Positions 50,914 to 59,034 of a stretch of 64,000 bases of DNA are shown one piece after another. The translations under genes and the position numbers were made by a program. The notes beneath the pieces are model-generated. The model ran no database searches, had not been told where the DNA came from, and saw nothing but the letters and a program-made list of their open reading frames with translations. This DNA is from Arcobacter iocasae (GTDB lineage: Bacteria > Campylobacterota > Campylobacteria > Campylobacterales > Arcobacteraceae), in NCBI RefSeq assembly GCF_042214795.1, contig NZ_CP090177.1:2914001-2978000 (forward strand), in the 5' to 3' direction. Positions within the stretch are counted from its first letter, which is position 1, and every line of letters begins with the position of its first letter.

Positions 50914-53547
50914 TTATTTAAGAGGTATTTCAATAGTTACTTTAGTAAAAGTACTTTTATAATTTTCTATATCTATATTACCATTTAAGTTTTGTGTTAT
51001 GATTTTATGGGTCATATACAATCCAAGACCAGTGCCTTGAGATTTGTGTTTTGTAGTAAAGTATGGTTCAAAAATTTTATCTATAATTTTAGTATCTATT
51101 CCTCCTGCATTATCTATTATTTCTATAACTGCAAAATTGCTGTTTTTTATATAAGTATTGATTTCAATGTTTTTTTCTTTTATATTATTTTCAATTAAAG
51201 CATCTTTCGCATTATTTAGCACATAAAGTAAAGATTGATTTAACTCATTTTCATTTGAGATAATTTCTATATTGCTGGTTAAATTATTGATTATTTTTAT
51301 TTTATTTTCAATAAAACTATTATTCAATATATTTAAAGTTTGTTTTATACATCTAGATAAATCAAACTTTTTAATAGTTTTTTCTCCATTTAAATAATTT
51401 TGAAAATCACTAATTATTTTAGATAAATATTGTGTTTTTTCTTCTATTTCATCTATCGTTTCAAAAAACATTTTTTCATCTAATTGATTATACTCTTTTT
51501 GAATTTTTAATCCTGTGACAGCAGTAGAAATAAAGCTAAGTGGCTGTCTCCATTGATGTGCAATATTATTTAACATTTCACTTAAGCTTGCAATTTTTGA
51601 TTGTTGAATCAAAAGTCTTTCTCTTTGTCGTATCTCTGTCATGTCAATAGTTGATAATATAATTGTATTATTATTTTCAAAAAGTATATTCTTAGCTTTA
51701 AGCATAATAGGGAATGTTATGTCTTTTGAATTTCTAGCATTTAATTCAATTGAATTATTTCTTGCTTCTTCTATTATCAAATCTATATTCTTATCTAAAA
51801 TAAAAAGATTTTCTATAGGAAAATTCAACAATTCTTCTTTCGTATATTGAAACATTTTAATAGCTTGATTATTTACAAAAATAATTTTTTTATTTTTTAA
51901 AATAAAAATACCATCAACTGTAAAATCAAGTAAACTCTTAAAACTTTCTAATGAAAGTTCAAGTTCTGATTTAGCTAAATTTAACTCTTTTTGATATTTA
52001 GTTAATTGTCTATTTTTGTAAATAATTATAAAAAATATGATTATTATAGGAATTAAGATTTTAAACATCAGTTCATAATCAAAAGGTTTAACAAATTTCA
52101 AGTCTAACCATTTATTATATATAGTCTCTTTTTCTTCTAGTTTTTGACTATCTAATGCTTTATTTATAATGTTTTTTAAAATTACATAATCATCTCTTAT
52201 CATTACTTGTAAATTATAGTCAATATTAGTATTACCTGAAATTTTAAGATTGTGTAAACTATTTTTTTTGATATTATAAGCAAGCACTGGCATGCTATCT
52301 ACTACTGCAAATACTTTATGAGAAGAAACAAGTTCTAATCCTTGTTTTATATTATCAACAAAGACAAAATTTAAATATGGGTAGTTTTCATGAAGTAGTT
52401 TATAAGCAGTATAGTTTCTTCCAACTGCTATTTTCTTACCCTTTAAAGATTCAACACTAGGTATATAGTTTTGATCTTTTGTTGTAACAATTCCAATAGG
52501 AATTTTAAAATAAACTTTTGAGAAAATTGCATATTTTTCTCTATCTTTTGTTTTTGAGGTTGTAACAATAACATCTTGAGTTTTATTTTTAATCTCATTT
52601 AAAGATTTATAAAATTTATCTTCAGTTTTATATTCAACTTTTAAATTTGTTTTTTTTACTATGTTATACCAAAAATCAAATCCTAGTCCATAAGCTTTTC
52701 CATTGTCAATAAAACTAATTGGTGCCCAATTAGTTGTAAAAGAGACTCTTATTGTATGATTTTGAATAAATTCTTTTTCTTCTTTAGTTAAATATATCTG
52801 ATCTTTATTTGATTCCCATTTATCATTAAGATATTCAAGTTCATCAGGAGTAATGCTTCTTATTGCTTTATTTAATCTTTCAACTAAATCTGGACGATCT
52901 TTTCGTACTCCTAAATAAATATTTTCATTAAAACCTTTTATTTTAGGGATTATTGAAGTTTTGAGTGTATTTAAAAATGTATTATTAATATAATATTTTG
53001 CAGTAAGATTATACTGGATTGTTGCATCAATTTTCTGATTTTTTATATCTGTAAATATATCATCCAATGAATTATAAAATCTGATTTTTATTTCAGGAAA
53101 GTTTTTTTGTACTAAATTTGTAATAGCCCAATCTTTAATCATTCCAATAGTTTTATTACTTAATGATTTTATATCCTTTAACTCAAGTCTATTAGTATTA
53201 GATACAATTGCTAATCTTTGTTTTAAAAATACATCTGTAAATAATAAGAATTCTTCTCTACTTTTTTTGTACAAAACTCCGCTTAATACATCTATTTTTT
53301 TTGATTTTAATTTTTCAATATTATTTGACCATTTATCAGGTAAAAATATAGGTTCAAAATTTCCTTTTTTAGCTAATAAGTTAATATAATCAAGAATATA
53401 ACCTTTTGGTATTTTATTATCGTAGAAACTATAAGGAATCCAATTTAAATCAGAAGAGAAATATATATTTTCTTTTTTAGTATCTTCATTTATTGAATTT
53501 GCAAAAGTAATAATAACAAAGAGTGAGACTAATAATAAATATTTCAT
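50914..53547 (-). CDS. sensor histidine kinase with two periplasmic solute-binding domains
   Basis: An 877-residue kinase. A signal peptide (about residues 1-16) is followed by two tandem SBP_bac_3 domains (about 25-250 and 260-490; KTIGMIKDWAITNLVQKNFP and KKIAVGRNYTAYKLLHENYP are matching segments), one membrane helix (about 507-527), a PAS domain (VDGIFILKNKKIIFVNNQA, about 565-583), HisKA with IAHQWRQPLSFIS and an HATPase ending in IFEPYFTTKHKSQGTGLGLYM. The sensor layout recalls EvgS/BvgS but lacks receiver and Hpt parts. Amino-acid-like ligands are likely. No response regulator is adjacent. Confidence 0.9.
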   Translation of the reverse strand: MKYLLLVSLFVIITFANSINEDTKKENIYFSSDLNWIPYSFYDNKIPKGYILDYINLLAKKGNFEPIFLPDKWSNNIEKLKSKKIDVLSGVLYKKSREEFLLFTDVFLKQRLAIVSNTNRLELKDIKSLSNKTIGMIKDWAITNLVQKNFPEIKIRFYNSLDDIFTDIKNQKIDATIQYNLTAKYYINNTFLNTLKTSIIPKIKGFNENIYLGVRKDRPDLVERLNKAIRSITPDELEYLNDKWESNKDQIYLTKEEKEFIQNHTIRVSFTTNWAPISFIDNGKAYGLGFDFWYNIVKKTNLKVEYKTEDKFYKSLNEIKNKTQDVIVTTSKTKDREKYAIFSKVYFKIPIGIVTTKDQNYIPSVESLKGKKIAVGRNYTAYKLLHENYPYLNFVFVDNIKQGLELVSSHKVFAVVDSMPVLAYNIKKNSLHNLKISGNTNIDYNLQVMIRDDYVILKNIINKALDSQKLEEKETIYNKWLDLKFVKPFDYELMFKILIPIIIIFFIIIYKNRQLTKYQKELNLAKSELELSLESFKSLLDFTVDGIFILKNKKIIFVNNQAIKMFQYTKEELLNFPIENLFILDKNIDLIIEEARNNSIELNARNSKDITFPIMLKAKNILFENNNTIILSTIDMTEIRQRERLLIQQSKIASLSEMLNNIAHQWRQPLSFISTAVTGLKIQKEYNQLDEKMFFETIDEIEEKTQYLSKIISDFQNYLNGEKTIKKFDLSRCIKQTLNILNNSFIENKIKIINNLTSNIEIISNENELNQSLLYVLNNAKDALIENNIKEKNIEINTYIKNSNFAVIEIIDNAGGIDTKIIDKIFEPYFTTKHKSQGTGLGLYMTHKIITQNLNGNIDIENYKSTFTKVTIEIPLK

Positions 53548-53636
53548 AATAAAGTCTTTTATTAATTTTTATTTCTATTAATTGTAACAGTAAAATATAA
53601 AATAAAACTAAATAATTATTATTTAGTTTTAATATT

Positions 53637-53660
53637 AAAGCAAGGAGAGTTCCTTACTTT
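53637..53660 (-). terminator. hairpin terminator of dnaJ
   Basis: On the minus strand AAAGTAAGGA and TCCTTGCTTT form a 10-bp stem with one G-U pair and a four-base loop, immediately at the dnaJ stop. An AT-rich tail follows. Confidence 0.6.
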
Positions 53661-54783
53661 ATTTAAACCACTTTCTTACTTTATCAAACATACTTTCAAA
53701 ATTTCTTTCATGTGGTTTACTTTCTATTCCAAAACTTTCTTGCAGTTTTTCTAATAGTTCTTTTTGTTCATCATTTATACTTTTTGGGTATTTGATTTTT
53801 ATTTGAACTATTAAATCACCTTTTCCATATCCTTGAACAGATTTGATACCTTCACCTTTGAATTTAAATTGTTCTTTGTCTTTAGTACCTATTGGAATAT
53901 CAAGTGATAATTTTCCTCTTAATCCAGGAATTGTAATACTATCACCAAGGGCAACCTGTGTAAAAAATAGTGGAACTTCAATATAAATATCATCATCATG
54001 TCTTATAAAATGAGGATCTTCTTTTACATTTATTTGTAAATATAAATCACCTCTTGTACCATCAGGAGCTATATTTCCTTTATTTGACACTCTAATTCTA
54101 TTTCCATCATTTACACCTTCTGGAATATCCACACTAAATTTCTCTTCATGAGTCTCATATCCTGTTCCAGAACATTTTTTACATTTTTTAGCTACTGATT
54201 CTCCACTTCCATTACAAGTAGGACATGTTTGTGCAAATGTCATAAACCCTTGTCTTGTGTGAACTTGTCCTTGACCTGCACAAGTTTTACAAGTAGATAA
54301 TTTACCATCTTCTGCTCCAGTTCCTTTACAAGGCTTACATGCAGTTTTGTATTTGTATACAACATCTTTTTTAGCACCAAAAGCTGCTTCATTAAATTCA
54401 ACTTTTAATTCAACACCAATATCTAAATTATAGCTATATGTTTTCTTTTGTCTTCTGCTTTGACCACCGCCAAAACCAGATTGACCAAACATTTCTTCAA
54501 AAATTGAACTTAAATCATCAAATCCACCACTAAAGCCACCTCTACTTTGTCCACGACCTTCTAATCCAGCTTTACCATATCTATCGTATAAAGCTCTTTT
54601 TTCTTCATCACTTAAAACTTGATAGGCTTCATTTATAGCTTTAAATTTCTCTTCAGCCTCTTTATCATCAGGGTTTTTATCAGGATGGTATTTCATTGCC
54701 ATCTGTCTGTAAGCTTTTTTTATAGTACTTTTATCAGCGCTTTTTGTCACTTCTAATAATTCATAATAATCTATGTCTAACAA
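53659..54783 (-). CDS. dnaJ: chaperone DnaJ
   Basis: A 374-residue type I J-protein. The J domain has the HPD in KYHPDKNP, then a Gly/Phe-rich stretch (about residues 70-100), four zinc repeats (CKPCKGTG, CKTCAGQG, CPTCNGSG, CKKCSGTG, about 143-210) and the C-terminal substrate-binding domains. It stimulates DnaK and binds unfolded protein. I set the start at TTG 54783: AGGAGA lies six bases upstream and the protein then begins with the family LDIDYYELLEV. The ATG at 54798 would place that ribosome site inside the gene. Confidence 0.95.
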   Translation of the reverse strand: MLDIDYYELLEVTKSADKSTIKKAYRQMAMKYHPDKNPDDKEAEEKFKAINEAYQVLSDEEKRALYDRYGKAGLEGRGQSRGGFSGGFDDLSSIFEEMFGQSGFGGGQSRRQKKTYSYNLDIGVELKVEFNEAAFGAKKDVVYKYKTACKPCKGTGAEDGKLSTCKTCAGQGQVHTRQGFMTFAQTCPTCNGSGESVAKKCKKCSGTGYETHEEKFSVDIPEGVNDGNRIRVSNKGNIAPDGTRGDLYLQINVKEDPHFIRHDDDIYIEVPLFFTQVALGDSITIPGLRGKLSLDIPIGTKDKEQFKFKGEGIKSVQGYGKGDLIVQIKIKYPKSINDEQKELLEKLQESFGIESKPHERNFESMFDKVRKWFK

Positions 54784-54847
54784 AGTATTTCTCCTCAAAT
54801 TATTTTAAAAACTCCGCGATTTTATCTAATTAATCATAAATCTTTGA

Positions 54848-54853
54848 TATAAT
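54848..54853 (+). promoter_or_regulatory. -10 element of recR, leaderless arrangement
   Basis: TATAAT lies exactly six bases before the recR ATG with no ribosome site between. The usual start distance puts the first transcribed base at or next to the A of ATG. It repeats the cmoB arrangement. Confidence 0.6.
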
Positions 54854-54859
54854 CGCCAA

Positions 54860-55432
54860 ATGAAACTTGGATTAAATAAATTTTACGACTTAGTAGACGC
54901 ATTTGAAAACTTACCAACAATAGGTAAGAAATCGGCACAAAGACTTGCTTATCATATTATTATGAATGATAATTATTGTGGGATTAAAATTGCACATAGT
55001 ATTGAAAATGCACTAAAGTCAATAAGAAAATGTTCAAAATGTGGCTGCATGAGTGAACATGAGATTTGTGAAATTTGTTTAGATGATGAGAGAGAGTCTA
55101 GTTTTATTTGTGTTGTTCAATCAGCAAAAGATATTTTTACGATTGAAGAGTCAAAACAGTTTAATGGAAAATATTTTGTAATATCTCACTTAGATGAAAT
55201 AGTACTTGACCAATTAATCTCATATGTTAAAACAAATAGAGTTAAAGATGTTCTTTTTGCTATATCTCCTTCATTATCTAATGATGCTTTTATTTTATTT
55301 ATTGAAGATAGATTAAAAGAATTTAATATAAATTTCACAAAAATAGCGCAAGGTGTTCCTACGGGAGTTAGTTTAGAAAATGTTGATATCTTATCATTAG
55401 CAAAAGCAATTCAAAGTAAAGTATTAATTTAA
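54860..55432 (+). CDS. recR: recombination mediator RecR
   Basis: A 190-residue protein of the usual Campylobacterota length. The N-terminal HhH block has LPTIGKKSAQRLAYHI (residues 18-33), the four-Cys zinc finger is CSKCGCMSEHEICEIC (about 58-73), and the Toprim domain follows (FICVVQSAKDIFTIEE, about 82-97) with a C-terminal AQGVPTGVSLENVD. RecR loads RecA at gaps with RecO. The mRNA appears leaderless. The next small gene begins one base after the stop. Confidence 0.95.
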   Translation: MKLGLNKFYDLVDAFENLPTIGKKSAQRLAYHIIMNDNYCGIKIAHSIENALKSIRKCSKCGCMSEHEICEICLDDERESSFICVVQSAKDIFTIEESKQFNGKYFVISHLDEIVLDQLISYVKTNRVKDVLFAISPSLSNDAFILFIEDRLKEFNINFTKIAQGVPTGVSLENVDILSLAKAIQSKVLI

Positions 55433-55433
55433 A

Positions 55434-55610
55434 ATGGAAGAACGAATTATTTGTCAAAAATGTGTATACTATTATGTTACATGGCAAGGTGGAAGAGCTC
55501 ATGGTTGTAAGGCATATGGCTTTAAATCGCAAACACTACCAAGTACAGTTGTAAAAAATTCTAGTAGATTAGACTGTAAATTTTATCAAAAAAAACCAAA
55601 TACAAAATAG
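55434..55610 (+). CDS. small Cys-rich protein downstream of recR (58 aa)
   Basis: A 58-residue frame that begins one base after the recR stop and ends nine bases before the kinase gene. It reads MEERIICQKCVYYYVTW at the start, then AHGCKAYGFKSQTLPS and RLDCKFY, giving four cysteines (residues 7, 10, 25, 48) that could form a zinc site. Similar small CxxC proteins with CKAYGFKS occur widely in bacteria as unnamed hypotheticals. Coding is supported by tight spacing and by the conserved-looking Cys pattern. Its function is unknown. Confidence 0.8.
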   Translation: MEERIICQKCVYYYVTWQGGRAHGCKAYGFKSQTLPSTVVKNSSRLDCKFYQKKPNTK

Positions 55611-55619
55611 GAAATTTTA

Positions 55620-57068
55620 TTGTCATTTAAAGAGCATATACTATATTTAGAAATTAACAAAATAAAGATTTTTAGATATGTACTTGCTAATGAAGAAATT
55701 TTAAATATTCTTGATAAATATGAAATCAGCATTGATGATTTTATAAAAAAACTTTTAACAAAAACCCTTGAAAATATTATTTTAAATCTTAAAGATGAAA
55801 AAAACACTCTCTCCTTCCTTTCAAATTTCAAATTTACTAAAAATGATTATTTTTTGATATTAAGAAGTTTTAAAAACTCTATATATCTACATATGAAAAA
55901 TCAAAAACTTGATGATTATATTTTTAGAAAAACGATAGATGAAATATTTGATTACTTTTATATATATTTACTTAATGAAGATAATACTAATGAAAAAGTA
56001 GAAGTAAAGATAGAAGACACAAAAAGAATAAATTATTTATTAACTCTTTTAGATGAAAATTTACCTTTAATTGATATCTCTTTTGATGGGAAAGCTATAG
56101 AGTCAAGTAAAAGTTTTGATGAACTTTTTTTATATAAAGATAAAAAAAGCTCAGAACTTAATATTTTAGATTTAATAATGTATAAGAAAAATGCTCAAAA
56201 TTTTTTAAAAGAGATACTAAAAAATAGGACTTTTAGCGATGAGATAGAAGTCCAAAAATGTGATAAAACAGTTTTTTGGGCAAATATAAAATCTGAGAAA
56301 AAAGAAGATACAATCACACTTATTTTTAAAGATATAACTTATAAAAAGAATTTAGAAAAACAGAAAAAAGCCTTTTTAGAACAATCAAAAACAGCAGCTA
56401 TGGGTGAATTAATATCTATGATAGCACACCAATGGCGACAACCTTTACAAACTGTTTCAATACTAGCACAAAAGTTAATTATAACAAAAGCAACAGATGG
56501 ACATGTTAATAATGAAATCTTAGAGAAAGCAGTTAAAGATATAGATATTCAATTATCTTATATGTCAAGAACAATTGATGATTTTAGAAACTTTTTCAAA
56601 CCAGAAAGTAGTAGTGTTATTTCAAAACCTAGTGCTATTATAGAAAAAGCAATAAAGTTTTTGCACTATGTCTTGACTATAAATAATATTGACTTTGAGT
56701 TAGATATAAAAAAAGACTATGAAATAAATATAATTGAAAACAATCTAATTCAAGTACTAATTAATATTATTAAGAATTCTATTGATGTACTTTTAGAAAG
56801 AAATATACAATCAAAGAAAATAACAATTAGATGTGATTTTAACGAAAATTATGTAATAATTGAAATCGAAGATAATGCAGGCGGAATACCTAAAGAAGAT
56901 CTAAAAAAAGTTTTTGATTCATACTATACAACTAAGAATGATGAAAAAGGTACCGGTCTTGGATTGTATATGAGTAAAATTATTATTGAAGACCATAGCT
57001 TAGGGAAATTAAGTGTTAAGAATGGTTCAGATGGTGCATTATTTAAAATTGAATTACCAAAGGAATAG
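55620..57068 (+). CDS. soluble sensor histidine kinase
   Basis: A 482-residue cytoplasmic kinase without membrane helices. The N-terminal 125 residues are helical and charged (YVLANEEILNILDKYEIS near 20-37), then comes a PAS-like domain (about 135-245), HisKA with SMIAHQWRQPLQTVS (His near 274) and an HATPase with NNLIQVLINIIKNSIDVLLE, DNAGG and KGTGLGLYMSK. The start is TTG at 55620 behind AGGAAAT. No receiver gene is adjacent, although recR and the Cys-rich gene precede it and dUTPase follows after nine bases. Confidence 0.88.
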   Translation: MSFKEHILYLEINKIKIFRYVLANEEILNILDKYEISIDDFIKKLLTKTLENIILNLKDEKNTLSFLSNFKFTKNDYFLILRSFKNSIYLHMKNQKLDDYIFRKTIDEIFDYFYIYLLNEDNTNEKVEVKIEDTKRINYLLTLLDENLPLIDISFDGKAIESSKSFDELFLYKDKKSSELNILDLIMYKKNAQNFLKEILKNRTFSDEIEVQKCDKTVFWANIKSEKKEDTITLIFKDITYKKNLEKQKKAFLEQSKTAAMGELISMIAHQWRQPLQTVSILAQKLIITKATDGHVNNEILEKAVKDIDIQLSYMSRTIDDFRNFFKPESSSVISKPSAIIEKAIKFLHYVLTINNIDFELDIKKDYEINIIENNLIQVLINIIKNSIDVLLERNIQSKKITIRCDFNENYVIIEIEDNAGGIPKEDLKKVFDSYYTTKNDEKGTGLGLYMSKIIIEDHSLGKLSVKNGSDGALFKIELPKE

Positions 57069-57077
57069 GAGTTAATA

Positions 57078-57998
57078 TTGTTATATGAGGATTTAAAAAT
57101 TGCTACAAAATCTTTAGGATTTTATACTATTGAAGATTTTGCAAAATATATAGGTGTTACAACATCAGAAATTTTAAAGTGGGAAGAGAAGGATGAAGTA
57201 CCTTACACAATCTCTTTTATTGTTCATTTATTAAAGGGTGAAGAAAAACTGCCAGAAAGTACTAGTTTAGATACTTTAGTAGAAGAGTGTTTACCTCTTG
57301 CAACTTTATTAGAAGAAGCATCTAGTTTTCCCCATAAATTAGAAGAGATGTTTTTATTACAAAAAGAGTTAAATGACTCAACAAATGGTAATAACTGGGA
57401 ATTAGGAACTAACAAATATGGTAAAGAGATTAATTGGTTAAGATGTATTCATATGGAAGTTTCTGAACTAATTGAATCAACTCCGTGGAAACACTGGAAA
57501 AATATCAATGCAGCACCGGATATGAATAATATCCATGTTGAACTAGTAGATATTTGGCACTTTTTAATGTCTTATATTTTACAAGAAACAAATATTCCAA
57601 AAGCCGTATCATTGGTAAATACTCATTGTATTTATGAAGCAAATAGTGAAGTAGATGTTAAACTTATGGTAAAAGAATCTGAAAAACTTTCTTATATCGC
57701 GTTTGCAATCCAAACAGGCAATATGCCATCTTTTTCTGGAATAGAGCGATTTATTGACCAATATTTTAGATGTTGTAAAATCTCTGGATTATCATTTACT
57801 TGGTTACAAAAACTTTATATTGGTAAAAACTGTTTAAATAAATTTAGACAAGATAATGGTTATAAAGAAGGAACATATATCAAAGAATGGAATGGAAAAG
57901 AAGATAATGTAATTATGGTATCAATATTAGAAGAGTATGAAAATATTGACTTTAATCTTTTATATACAAAACTAACAGAAGCTTATTCAAAACTGTAA
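57078..57998 (+). CDS. dimeric dUTPase with N-terminal HTH-like extension
   Basis: A 306-residue protein. The C-terminal about 225 residues are an all-alpha dimeric dUTPase of the Campylobacter type: LRCIHMEVSELIES (ExxE) and NIHVELVDIWHFLMSY (ExxD) supply the metal ligands, with TPWKHWK between, and SGIERFIDQYFRC later. It hydrolyses dUTP to dUMP, keeping uracil out of DNA. Residues 1-75 are extra: YTIEDFAKYIGVTTSEILKW (about 16-35) looks like a helix-turn-helix. The start is TTG at 57078 behind AGGAGTT. The related C. jejuni enzyme is about 230 residues. Confidence 0.9.
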   Translation: MLYEDLKIATKSLGFYTIEDFAKYIGVTTSEILKWEEKDEVPYTISFIVHLLKGEEKLPESTSLDTLVEECLPLATLLEEASSFPHKLEEMFLLQKELNDSTNGNNWELGTNKYGKEINWLRCIHMEVSELIESTPWKHWKNINAAPDMNNIHVELVDIWHFLMSYILQETNIPKAVSLVNTHCIYEANSEVDVKLMVKESEKLSYIAFAIQTGNMPSFSGIERFIDQYFRCCKISGLSFTWLQKLYIGKNCLNKFRQDNGYKEGTYIKEWNGKEDNVIMVSILEEYENIDFNLLYTKLTEAYSKL

Positions 57999-58018
57999 AG
58001 AGATATTCTCTTTACAGT
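57992..58018 (+). repeat. perfect inverted repeat at the dUTPase stop codon
   Basis: ACTGTAAAGAGA and TCTCTTTACAGT form a 12-bp perfect stem with a TAT loop, spanning the dUTPase stop and ending 10 bases before azlC. No T-run follows, so simple termination is not clear; attenuation or RNA processing is possible. Confidence 0.6.
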
Positions 58019-58028
58019 AAAACAAATA

Positions 58029-58718
58029 ATGATTAAATCAAAAGAATTTAAAACAGCACTTAAAGTATCAATTCCTGTTATGATGGGCTATTGTGTACTT
58101 GGATTTGCCTTTGGATTATTAATAACTAGTTTAAATTATCCTTGGTATTTAGCACTTTTAATGTCTGTATTTATTTATGCAGGGGCATTGCAGTTTTTAG
58201 CTATTGGTTTTTTTAGTTCAAAATTAGGATTGCTTGATATCTTTATTACTTCTATTTTTGTAAACATAAGACAATCTTTTTATGGCTTATCAATGCTTAA
58301 AAAGTTCAAAAAATCAGGAAAACTCAAACCTTATTTAATATTTGGACTTACTGATGAAACCTATGCTTTACTTACAAGTATAAAAGATGATGAACAATTA
58401 AAGAAAAAATATTATTACTTTTATTTGTGCGGGCTTAATCAATTTTATTGGGTAATAGGGACACTCTTGGGAGCTGTTTTTGGAACAAATATATCTTTTG
58501 ATACCAAAGGTTTAGATTTTTCATTAACAGCACTTTTTGTTATCTTAGCTATTGAGCAATATAAAACAAATAAAAATATTACACCTTTTGTAATTGGAGC
58601 TGTTACTTCTATTTTGGCAATTATTTTAGTGCCAATAAACAATATGCTTATATTTGCCATTGTTTGTTCTTTGCTAGGTATGTTTATTCTTAGAAAAAGG
58701 CTAAATAATGACAAGTAA
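58029..58718 (+). CDS. azlC: AzlC-family branched-chain amino acid exporter subunit
   Basis: A 229-residue membrane protein with about six to eight helices. It has the AzlC pattern: VSIPVMMGYCVLGFAFGLL (about residues 14-32), IYAGALQFLAIGFFSS (about 54-69) and VNIRQSFYGLSMLKKF (about 78-93). AzlC and AzlD together form a BrnFE-type exporter of branched-chain amino acids. There is no ribosome site before its ATG; a perfect inverted repeat ends 10 bases upstream. Its end overlaps azlD by 11 bases. Confidence 0.9.
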   Translation: MIKSKEFKTALKVSIPVMMGYCVLGFAFGLLITSLNYPWYLALLMSVFIYAGALQFLAIGFFSSKLGLLDIFITSIFVNIRQSFYGLSMLKKFKKSGKLKPYLIFGLTDETYALLTSIKDDEQLKKKYYYFYLCGLNQFYWVIGTLLGAVFGTNISFDTKGLDFSLTALFVILAIEQYKTNKNITPFVIGAVTSILAIILVPINNMLIFAIVCSLLGMFILRKRLNNDK

Positions 58719-59034
58719 TGAAATATATTTAGCAATAGCAGTAATGGCAATAGCAAATTATATTACAAGAGTATTTCCTTTTTTATTTTTTGTAAAACAC
58801 GAACCACCAGCTTGGGTTGTGTTTATTGAGAAAAACTTTCCACCAATAATTATGACTATTTTGATATTTTATACACTTACAAGTGTAGATTTTAAATCAG
58901 CTCCTTATGGGTTAAAAGAACTTCTAGCCATAGGGTTTACAATATTTTTACACCTAAAATTTAATAATTATTTGGTGTCAATTATATTAGGAACTCTTTT
59001 TTATATGGGACTTGTGCAGTTTTTTATCTTTTAA
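58708..59034 (+). CDS. azlD: AzlD-family branched-chain amino acid exporter subunit
   Basis: A 108-residue protein with four hydrophobic helices and the family block ANYITRVFPFLFF (about residues 16-28), then PPIIMTILIFYTLTSVDF. It is the small partner of AzlC. The 11-base overlap with azlC (out of frame) implies coupled translation and equal amounts. It converges with the UPF0210 gene, overlapping by four bases. Confidence 0.9.
   Translation: MTSNEIYLAIAVMAIANYITRVFPFLFFVKHEPPAWVVFIEKNFPPIIMTILIFYTLTSVDFKSAPYGLKELLAIGFTIFLHLKFNNYLVSIILGTLFYMGLVQFFIF

Noticed and set aside
54784..54798. dnaJ start at ATG 54798
   Set aside because: It would place the AGGAG ribosome site inside the gene; TTG 54783 fits the family start.
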